Below, in pieces: positions 56,908 through 64,000 of a stretch of 64,000 bases of DNA. Numbering within the stretch: position 1 is the stretch's first letter; each line of letters begins with the position of its first letter. Both the position numbers and the translations under genes were made by a program. The notes under the pieces are model-generated. The model was not told the DNA's origin and searched no databases. It saw only the letters and a list, made by a program, of their open reading frames with translations. The DNA is from Psychrobacter immobilis. GTDB taxonomy: Bacteria > Pseudomonadota > Gammaproteobacteria > Pseudomonadales > Moraxellaceae. The DNA is taken from contig NZ_CAJGZV010000001.1 in the NCBI RefSeq assembly GCF_904846065.1, positions 2,790,001 to 2,854,000 on the forward strand, written 5' to 3'.

Positions 56908-59565
56908 ATGACCAAAAAAAATGCTACCGCCCGTCTCATTCACTTTTTGGTGGGGCTTGTTATCGCCTGCTTGGCATTAGCAGTTATCTTAGCACTGGCT
57001 GTGCCCATTGGTTTTTACGGGATGGCGATGTATTTATCGCCTACCCTGCCTAGCATTCAAGAGATTAAAACAGCAAATTTAGAGATGCCATTACAGATAT
57101 ATAGTAGTGATGACAAACTCATTGGCCAATATGGTAACCGTTTGTCTTTACCCGTTACTTTTGAAGATATTCCTGAAAATTTGACTCATGCTTTTTTAGC
57201 AGCAGAAGATGCGTCCTTTTTTCAGCACAGTGGTATTAGTATTAAGGGTCTTGGTCGCGCGATGACAGAAGTAGTAACTGATGACGACAGCCAAACGGGT
57301 GGCTCTACCATTACTATGCAGGTTGCCAAAAACTACTTCTTAAGTCCAGAGCGCACCTTAAATCGCAAATTGGTTGAGCTATTTTTAGCACGTAAAATAG
57401 AAGATGAACTCAGTAAAAATGATATCTTGACGCTTTATGTCAACAAAATCTATCTAGGCGAAGGCGCTTATGGTATCCGCGCCGCGGCCAAAAAATACTA
57501 TAGTAAATCCCTAGAAAACCTCACTATTGCTGAAACAGCAATGTTGGCAGGCCTGCCAAAAGCCCCTTCTAAATACAATCCTGTTGCCAATCCCAGTCGC
57601 GCGCTGACTCGCCGCAACTGGATCATTGGACGCATGCACGAGTTAGGCTATATAAGCAAAGCACAACGCGACGAAGCGATCAGCTCACCAGTAGGCATTA
57701 ACCTCTATAAAGAGAAGCTCGACGTCAATATGCCGTATTTGGCAGAAATGACACGCTCTACCTTAGTTGATCGCTATGGTGAGCAAGTGATGCATAGTGG
57801 ATGGCGGGTACGCCTTACCGTTGATAGCAAAGCACAAACAGATGCGGAAGCGGCGGTACTGACAGGTTTAGTGGCTTACGAACATCGTCATGGTTGGCGC
57901 GGGGCTGAAGCAAATGATGAACCGCTAGAAAATTTCCGCCGCTATAGCAATATGACTCCTGCCAAAGTCACCAAGGTCAATGCTCGCAGTTTTGAGGCGA
58001 CAATGCCCTCTGGTGAAAATGTGACCGTTGGTTGGTCTGGGATGAGCTGGGCACGCAAGTATATTTCTGCCAATCGTATCGGTTACTTTCCTGACAACGC
58101 CCGCCAAATTGTCAATAAAAACGATATCATTCGTTTGATACCGACCGCGAATGGTAATTGGCAGCTGGGACAAATTCCCAAACTACAAGGAAGTCTGGTC
58201 TCCTTGAATCCAGAAACTGGCGCTGTTAAGGCATTGGTCGGTGGCTTTGACTTTAATCACAGTAAATTCAATCGTGCTCTACAAGGCTGGCGTCAACCAG
58301 GCTCAACCATTAAACCGCTTGTCTATACCGCTGCTCTAGAAAAAGGCTATCGCCCAGATAGCATTGTTTCGGATCGACCGATTCAAGTGGGTGACTGGAA
58401 ACCGAAAAATTCTGATCAACGTTTTTTAGGCGAAATCACTTTACGCCGTGGACTGTATTTATCTCGTAACTTAGTCTCTATTCGTCTCTTACAAGCCATT
58501 GGTATCTCTGATACGCGCGACCTATTAGATGAATTCGGACTTGATAAAGAAAAGCTACCGACGACTTTGTCGTTAGCGTTAGGTGCAGGACAAGCAACAC
58601 CGTTACAAATGGCAACAGCCTATGCCACGTTCGCGAATGGTGGTCACCGTGTACAGCCGTATTTTATCGAACAAATTTATAATTATAATAATAACCTTCT
58701 CTTTCAGGCAAACCCACGCCAAGCGTGTGCCACCTGCTTCAATGAAAAACTTGAAGACCTCAATAGAAATCTCATCGAAGATTATAAGAAATCAGTTGAA
58801 AATGAAGACAGTGTTATCGATGATGAAGTGACGGTTAAAGAACAAAACTTAGAAAACAGTGATAATATTGATAGCATTGAACAAAACGGTAAAGCGCTAA
58901 ATTTAAAGGTTTATGATGCTAGCCCACAGGCCGATCGCTTAAAAGCACCAGCGGTTCAATATGCACTGGCTAAGCAAGCACCTCGAATCTTACAACCCAG
59001 AGTCGCTTTTGAGATGGCAGATATCTTACGTGATGTCGTACAGCGTGGTACGGCAGTACGAGCAAAGGCTTTAGGACGTGATGATATTGGTGGCAAGACC
59101 GGTACCACCAATGAAGCAAAAGACGCTTGGTTTGCAGGTTTTCATCCTACCAATGCAACTGTCGTGTGGATGGGTTTTGATCAACCATCAACCATGGGTC
59201 GTCGCGAATATGGTGGTGTGGCAGCCCTACCCGTTTGGATGGATTTTATGAAAGCCCAACTTAAAGACACGCCTCATCAATGGGTATCTATCAATAACCG
59301 CGCCAAATCGAAAAAACAAACGCAAAGAATTATAGAAATGACTGATGATGGTATTCTGGCCGATGATGAAGATACGGATAGCAGCGAATCAGAAAAACCA
59401 GTTAAGACGCAGACTCAACAGCGTAAATCACCACCAGCTGAGCCTGTTGAAGCACAAACTAGCTCTCAAGCAGCCAAACCTAGTAACAGTCGTAGTAATG
59501 ATAGTGTGCCGCAAAACCCTTTATCGGTAACACCCGTTGAGCGCATGCCACCGATACCAGAGTAG
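56908..59565 (+). CDS. mrcA: Penicillin-binding protein 1A
   Basis: 885 residues from ATG 56908; a TTG at 56893 is a less likely start. Bifunctional peptidoglycan synthase. Membrane anchor ~17-37, glycosyltransferase domain with catalytic Glu in AAEDASFFQHSGISIKG and GGSTITMQVAKNYF, an OB-like insert, then the transpeptidase with STIK in RQPGSTIKPLVYTA, SRNLVS, and GGKTGTTNEAKDAW. A cysteine pair (ACATCFNEK) and an acidic insert (~620-670) interrupt the transpeptidase. The C-terminal tail is disordered and rich in Q, S, K and P. Also called ponA. Confidence 0.96.
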   Translation: MTKKNATARLIHFLVGLVIACLALAVILALAVPIGFYGMAMYLSPTLPSIQEIKTANLEMPLQIYSSDDKLIGQYGNRLSLPVTFEDIPENLTHAFLAAEDASFFQHSGISIKGLGRAMTEVVTDDDSQTGGSTITMQVAKNYFLSPERTLNRKLVELFLARKIEDELSKNDILTLYVNKIYLGEGAYGIRAAAKKYYSKSLENLTIAETAMLAGLPKAPSKYNPVANPSRALTRRNWIIGRMHELGYISKAQRDEAISSPVGINLYKEKLDVNMPYLAEMTRSTLVDRYGEQVMHSGWRVRLTVDSKAQTDAEAAVLTGLVAYEHRHGWRGAEANDEPLENFRRYSNMTPAKVTKVNARSFEATMPSGENVTVGWSGMSWARKYISANRIGYFPDNARQIVNKNDIIRLIPTANGNWQLGQIPKLQGSLVSLNPETGAVKALVGGFDFNHSKFNRALQGWRQPGSTIKPLVYTAALEKGYRPDSIVSDRPIQVGDWKPKNSDQRFLGEITLRRGLYLSRNLVSIRLLQAIGISDTRDLLDEFGLDKEKLPTTLSLALGAGQATPLQMATAYATFANGGHRVQPYFIEQIYNYNNNLLFQANPRQACATCFNEKLEDLNRNLIEDYKKSVENEDSVIDDEVTVKEQNLENSDNIDSIEQNGKALNLKVYDASPQADRLKAPAVQYALAKQAPRILQPRVAFEMADILRDVVQRGTAVRAKALGRDDIGGKTGTTNEAKDAWFAGFHPTNATVVWMGFDQPSTMGRREYGGVAALPVWMDFMKAQLKDTPHQWVSINNRAKSKKQTQRIIEMTDDGILADDEDTDSSESEKPVKTQTQQRKSPPAEPVEAQTSSQAAKPSNSRSNDSVPQNPLSVTPVERMPPIPE

Positions 59566-59595
59566 ACAACCATTAATAACATAAACTTATGACGC

Positions 59596-59636
59596 AAAAA
59601 AAGGCTTATTTGGCACTCGCTAAATAAGCCTTTTTT
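59596..59636 (+). terminator. Terminator of mrcA
   Basis: AAAGGCTTATTT pairs with AAATAAGCCTTT, followed by T-rich sequence. Symmetric, so it may also act on the minus strand. Confidence 0.88.
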
Positions 59637-59688
59637 ATACTCAATACTTTGCTCAATACCACTCTATTAAAGGACAGTCATCAGTCAA

Positions 59689-59734
59689 CTAGGACATGTC
59701 CTCATTTTAAAAATGGTGATAAAAATGAGATAAA
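59689..59734. repeat. Palindromic element copy 3, partial
   Basis: CTAGGACATGTCCTCATTTT at the left, then AAAAATGGTGATAAAAATGA and GATAAA. It matches the left arm and centre of the element; the right AGGACACGTCC arm is missing. Confidence 0.7.
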
Positions 59735-59750
59735 ATTTTAATAACTATTT

Positions 59751-60272
59751 TTAGAACTCAACCATACCAGCACGTAGTTGCTCAATCAGCTCTAAAAACT
59801 GCTGACGCCATTCTCGTATGGTCGTCTCATCTGGCAGCCATTGATTCGACAAGGTCACAACGTTAACAATAAGATCAGGCGAGGCAGTATTGCTTGGTGT
59901 TTGATCTACGATAGTATCTGGTGGCACGGCGTACAGACAACGCTGATACGCACGCTCTATATTGGCCAAAAAACCCTGCTGCTGTAACTGCTGTAACCGC
60001 TGAATCTCAGGCGATACTTGGGTACGCTCGCTCAATGCTTGCTCAATATCTGACAATGTTGGTGCGCTCATGTTTAAACTATAAAAATAACCTAGCTCTT
60101 GGGTAAATGCGAGAAAGGCACCGTATAGATGAAAAATAGCAGTTTCACAATGGGCTTGATAGTGCTGCTTATCATCGGTACTTCCCGCTGCTTGGCAGGA
60201 TAGACGACAGAAATACAGTTTTTGATTGGTTCGATCTGCTTGATATTTGGCAACGCGGGTTTTACCTGCCAT
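59751..60272 (-). CDS. Small soluble protein, resembles DUF6586 family
   Basis: 173 residues, helical, no membrane segment. The first half (YQADRTNQKLYFCRLSCQAA, ETAIFHLYGAFLAFTQELGY) matches my recollection of the DUF6586 pattern found in Pseudomonas and Acinetobacter; this is tentative. The C-terminal WLPDETTIREWRQQFLELIE is conserved-looking. No known function. It lies directly downstream of rpoC on the same strand but behind the rpoC terminator. Confidence 0.6.
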   Translation of the reverse strand: MAGKTRVAKYQADRTNQKLYFCRLSCQAAGSTDDKQHYQAHCETAIFHLYGAFLAFTQELGYFYSLNMSAPTLSDIEQALSERTQVSPEIQRLQQLQQQGFLANIERAYQRCLYAVPPDTIVDQTPSNTASPDLIVNVVTLSNQWLPDETTIREWRQQFLELIEQLRAGMVEF

Positions 60273-60372
60273 TTGCGACTTATCCTTATATGAAGTGTAA
60301 ATTAGGGCATATTTTCCAGTGTACTATTTTTTTAGATAACAGTACCATGCATTTCTCACTTTATTGCACACA

Positions 60373-60403
60373 CAAAAAAGCCAGCAACTTAGGCTGGCTT
60401 TTT
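60373..60403 (-). terminator. Terminator of rpoC
   Basis: AAAAAAGCCAGC pairs with GCTGGCTTTTT. Located 37 bp after the rpoC stop. Confidence 0.9.
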
Positions 60404-60439
60404 ATCACATTAACAATAAATCAAAGACGCTTAATACTA

Positions 60440-63400
60440 TTAATTATCCTGATTAAGCTCTTGTGCAAAGGCTTCATCAAAGCTTGCAAAGTCTTTACTA
60501 TCCGTGCTCGCTGACATATCAAATGCTGCATTGTCAAACCCTGCTTTAAGATCTTTATCTAGCAGTTTTTGCTCCGCTTTCTCTTTGCGTGCTTTATGAT
60601 AAGCAAGACCAGTACCAGCAGGAATCAAGCGACCAACAACGACGTTTTCTTTCAGACCACGTAGCTCATCCACTTTACCAGTCACGGCAGCCGCAGTTAG
60701 TACACGGGTCGTCTCCTGGAATGATGCTGCTGAGATAAAGCTTTCTGTTGCCAGACTTGCTTTGGTGATACCTAGTAATTGACGCTCGAACTGTACTGGG
60801 AATTTATCTTCCGCTTCCAGCTTAGCATTCAATGCTTTGATATCAGAGTACTCTGCTTGATCGCCTTTGAAGTGGTTTGAATCGCCGCCATCGGTAATTT
60901 CAACTTTGCGCAACATCTGACGAATAATCACTTCGATGTGCTTATCGTTGATTTTTACACCCTGCAAGCGATAAACATCCTGTACTTCGTTAACGATGTA
61001 ATCAGCAAGTGCAGTCTGACCTTTCAAACGTAAGATATCATGTGGATTCTGTGGACCATCAGCGATCACTTCACCACGTGCTACCGTTTCGTTTTCAAAG
61101 ACGTTGATTTGACGCCATTTCGGGATTAGCTCTTCATGAATCTCACCATCTTCATTGGTGATAATGAAGCGGTTTTTACCTTTGGTCTCTTTACCAAAGC
61201 TAACCACACCTGTCATTTCTGCCATGATGGCATGATCTTTCGGACGACGTGCTTCGAACAAGTCAGCAACACGTGGTAGACCACCGGTAATATCTTTAGT
61301 ACCTGAAGAGGCTTGTGGTACACGACCCAAAATCGAACCGGCTGCTACTTTTTCACCATCGCTGACGCGAATGATGGTTTCAGCTGGTAAGAAGTAAACC
61401 ACTTCTTTACCTTCATCAGTGTTCAAGATAATCGCAGGACGTAAGTCTTTTGCTGAACTTGAACGGTCACGAGTAGCAAGAATCTCAAATGAGCTCATAC
61501 CCGTCGCATCATCAACTTTTACGGTAGCAGTTAAGCCATCCGTAATCTCACTGAAGCGTGCAGTACCAGCAAATTCTGTGATAATAGGATGCGTGTGCGG
61601 ATCCCATTTAGCGATGGTTTGACCAGCATCAACCTGATCTTCGTGTTTCACAAGCACGCTAGAACCATAAGGCACTTTATAACGTTCACGCTCACGACCA
61701 AGCTCATCGGTCAAGGCGATTTCAGCTGAACGCGATACGATGACTAAGTGACCATCGGTATGTTGAACCGTTTTCATGTTTTCGAAATGCGCTTGACCAG
61801 CACTACGAACTGAGATGCTGTTATCCACTGATGCTGAGCTTGCTGCCCCGCCCACGTGGAATGTACGCATCGTTAACTGAGTACCTGGTTCACCGATAGA
61901 CTGTGCAGCCATAACACCGACTGATTCGCCGATATTCACTTTATGACCACGAGCCAAATCACGACCGTAACACTGTGAACAAACACCATGCTCGACATTA
62001 CAAGTAATAACTGAGCGTACCCAGATATCATCAATCGCATTGTTATCAAGCACGTTTACCCAATGCTCGTCGATCAAAGTACCTGCTGGAATCAATACCT
62101 TATCGGCATCATCGTTATAAGTCACATCACGAGCCGTAACACGACCTAGTACTAGCTCACCTAACTTCTCAATGATTTCACCACCTTGAATATGTGGTTT
62201 CATGAGCAAGCCTTGCTCAGTACCACAGTCATCACTGGTAATAACCAAATCTTGTGCCACATCAACCAAACGACGCGTCAAGTAACCTGAGTTAGCCGTT
62301 TTCAGTGCCGTATCCGCAAGACCTTTACGTGCACCATGCGTTGAAATAAAGTACTGAAGTACGGTCAAGCCTTCACGGAAGTTTGCTTTAATTGGCGTTT
62401 CGATGATTGAACCATCTGGCTTAGCCATCAAACCACGCATACCAGCCAACTGACGAATCTGAGCCGCACTACCACGAGCACCAGAGTCTGACATGATAAA
62501 GATAGAGTTGAATGACTTCTGCTCTTCTTCTTCACCTTTGGCATTCATGATTTTATCAGTGGCCAAATTGTCCATCATCGCTTTAGCGACTTTGTCATTG
62601 GTACGTGACCAGATATCGACTACTTTGTTATAGCGCTCACCAGCGGTCACAAAACCTTGCTCGAATTGATCTTCGATTTCGCGAACTTCACCTTCTGCCA
62701 CTTCGATGATTTGCTTTTTCAGTGGTGGAATAACCATGTCATCAATACCGATAGACACACCAGACAATGTCGCTTGGGCAAAACCAAGATACATCAATTG
62801 GTCAGCAAACATGACACTTTCTTTAACGCCAACTTTACGGTAGCAAGAGTTGATCAAACGAGAGATGTTTTTCTTCGTCATCTCTTGGTTACATTCATCA
62901 AAAGACATACCTTTAGGCATGATGTTCCAGATCAATAAACGACCTGCAACCGTTTCTTTTAAGCTGATTTCTTTAGTCTCATTGCCGTCTTCATCGATAT
63001 GCGTCTCGGTGACACGCACTTTGATCTTAGCGTTTACATGCAAATCGTTTGAACCAATCGCACGCAATGCTTCATTAACGGTGGCAAAAATCATGCCCTC
63101 GCCTTTGGCATTGATAGACGAGCGACTGATGTAATATAGACCCAGTACAACATCCTGTGACGGTACGATGATTGGATCACCGTTCGCAGGCGACAAGATG
63201 TTATTGGTAGACATCATTAGCGCACGTGATTCAAGCTGTGCTTCTAGCGTCAATGGCACGTGAACGGCCATTTGGTCACCATCAAAATCGGCGTTAAACG
63301 CGGTACAAACGAGCGGATGCAATTGGATTGCTTTACCTTCGATTAGTACTGGCTCAAATGCTTGCAAGCCCAAACGGTGAAGCGTTGGTGCACGGTTAAG

Positions 63401-64000
63401 AAGCACTGGATGCTCACGGATAACCATGGCCAGCATATCCCACACTTGCGGCTCTTCACGCTCTACCATCTTTTTGGCAGCTTTAATCGTGGTCGCTAAA
63501 CCATGAGACAATAATTTGTTATAAGTAAATGGTTTGAATAATTCAAGTGCCATTTTCTTTGGTAAACCACACTGATGTAGACGTAGCGTTGGACCAACAA
63601 CGATCACCGAACGACCAGAATAGTCAACACGCTTACCAAGTAAGTTTTGACGGAAACGACCTTGCTTACCTTTGATCATATCTGCCAAAGACTTCAATGG
63701 ACGCTTGTTACTACCAGTGATCGCACGACCGCGACGACCATTATCCAGCAAGGCATCCACTGATTCTTGCAACATACGCTTTTCGTTACGTACGATGATA
63801 TCAGGGGCGCTCAGCTCAAGCAGACGCTTTAGACGGTTATTACGGTTGATCACGCGGCGATATAGATCGTTTAGATCTGAAGTCGCAAAACGACCACCTT
63901 CTAGTGGTACTAGCGGACGCAAATCTGGTGGTAGTACTGGCAAGATGTTCATCACCATCCACTCAGGCTTGTTATTAGAGTCACGGAAGGCTTCTAATAA
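60440..64000 (-). CDS. rpoC: RNA polymerase beta' subunit, C-terminal ~85% (5' end beyond the window)
   Basis: The frame is open to the window edge; 1186 codons are visible, beginning [15 protein letters not shown]. Present are the active-site [14 protein letters not shown], the rudder and bridge-helix regions, the second zinc site (Cys in SDDCGTEQG and [15 protein letters not shown]), and the trigger-loop neighbourhood [20 protein letters not shown]. It forms the catalytic centre of RNA polymerase with RpoB. The gene ends in an acidic, disordered tail ([17 protein letters not shown]) and its own terminator. As expected for rpoBC, rpoB should lie just beyond 64000. Confidence 0.98.
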   Translation of the reverse strand, partial: LLEAFRDSNNKPEWMVMNILPVLPPDLRPLVPLEGGRFATSDLNDLYRRVINRNNRLKRLLELSAPDIIVRNEKRMLQESVDALLDNGRRGRAITGSNKRPLKSLADMIKGKQGRFRQNLLGKRVDYSGRSVIVVGPTLRLHQCGLPKKMALELFKPFTYNKLLSHGLATTIKAAKKMVEREEPQVWDMLAMVIREHPVLLNRAPTLHRLGLQAFEPVLIEGKAIQLHPLVCTAFNADFDGDQMAVHVPLTLEAQLESRALMMSTNNILSPANGDPIIVPSQDVVLGLYYISRSSINAKGEGMIFATVNEALRAIGSNDLHVNAKIKVRVTETHIDEDGNETKEISLKETVAGRLLIWNIMPKGMSFDECNQEMTKKNISRLINSCYRKVGVKESVMFADQLMYLGFAQATLSGVSIGIDDMVIPPLKKQIIEVAEGEVREIEDQFEQGFVTAGERYNKVVDIWSRTNDKVAKAMMDNLATDKIMNAKGEEEEQKSFNSIFIMSDSGARGSAAQIRQLAGMRGLMAKPDGSIIETPIKANFREGLTVLQYFISTHGARKGLADTALKTANSGYLTRRLVDVAQDLVITSDDCGTEQGLLMKPHIQGGEIIEKLGELVLGRVTARDVTYNDDADKVLIPAGTLIDEHWVNVLDNNAIDDIWVRSVITCNVEHGVCSQCYGRDLARGHKVNIGESVGVMAAQSIGEPGTQLTMRTFHVGGAASSASVDNSISVRSAGQAHFENMKTVQHTDGHLVIVSRSAEIALTDELGRERERYKVPYGSSVLVKHEDQVDAGQTIAKWDPHTHPIITEFAGTARFSEITDGLTATVKVDDATGMSSFEILATRDRSSSAKDLRPAIILNTDEGKEVVYFLPAETIIRVSDGEKVAAGSILGRVPQASSGTKDITGGLPRVADLFEARRPKDHAIMAEMTGVVSFGKETKGKNRFIITNEDGEIHEELIPKWRQINVFENETVARGEVIADGPQNPHDILRLKGQTALADYIVNEVQDVYRLQGVKINDKHIEVIIRQMLRKVEITDGGDSNHFKGDQAEYSDIKALNAKLEAEDKFPVQFERQLLGITKASLATESFISAASFQETTRVLTAAAVTGKVDELRGLKENVVVGRLIPAGTGLAYHKARKEKAEQKLLDKDLKAGFDNAAFDMSASTDSKDFASFDEAFAQELNQDN

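Overview
The window looks like chromosome of a Moraxellaceae gammaproteobacterium, most likely Psychrobacter. The reasons are the protein sequences (ParC, RpoC, GltB, ValS and PilMNOPQ are gammaproteobacterial), the gene neighbourhoods (aroK-aroB-SPOR protein next to pilMNOPQ and divergent ponA; a YtjB-like gene divergent from serB; tandem fadD), the moderate-to-low GC content, and families frequent in that group. The genus is an inference; no rRNA is present to confirm it. No tRNA, rRNA or CRISPR array was seen.

Region 1-3.5 kb is an AT-rich accessory patch downstream of valS. It holds the start of a TerD/TerA-type stress gene, a SIR2-family (probable anti-phage NADase) gene broken by an 8-bp tandem duplication, a complete IS630-type element with recognisable terminal inverted repeats, and a striking second, diverged copy of the last ~50 codons of valS, with a small membrane-protein gene wedged between the two copies. 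This looks like an integration or replacement event at the 3' end of valS.

Region 3.5-31.4 kb is core and housekeeping: valS, an FNT-family channel, a BASS transporter, two YbjQ-family proteins, a UPF0149 protein, a YtjB-like protein and divergent serB, a DUF368 (PopT-type) undecaprenyl-phosphate translocase, an SCP2-domain protein, bioB, hemJ, an NlpC/P60-like secreted protein, a long WG-repeat protein, rph, two fadD paralogues and parC. Region 31.5-38.2 kb is looser, with small membrane proteins, a lipoprotein, a short BLUF photoreceptor, a PEBP-like periplasmic protein, a Cof-type HAD phosphatase and an orphan polyamine-binding lipoprotein. It also carries repeated terminator modules and a perfect palindromic repeat.

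Region 38.3-47.3 kb has two tandem FUSC-family genes, apparently duplicated together with the terminator before each, followed by the glutamate synthase genes gltB and gltD. Region 48.2-56.7 kb is the conserved type IV pilus assembly operon pilMNOPQ followed by aroK, aroB and a DamX-like SPOR protein, all on the minus strand. ponA (PBP1A) is divergent from pilM. The window closes with a small DUF6586-like protein and the 3' part of rpoC.

The observations most worth following are the duplicated valS end with its cargo, the reversible-looking 8-bp frameshift in the SIR2 gene, and a three-copy palindromic element (at 36.3, 50.6 and 59.7 kb), one copy of which is bounded by CTAG like a small IS5-type MITE.
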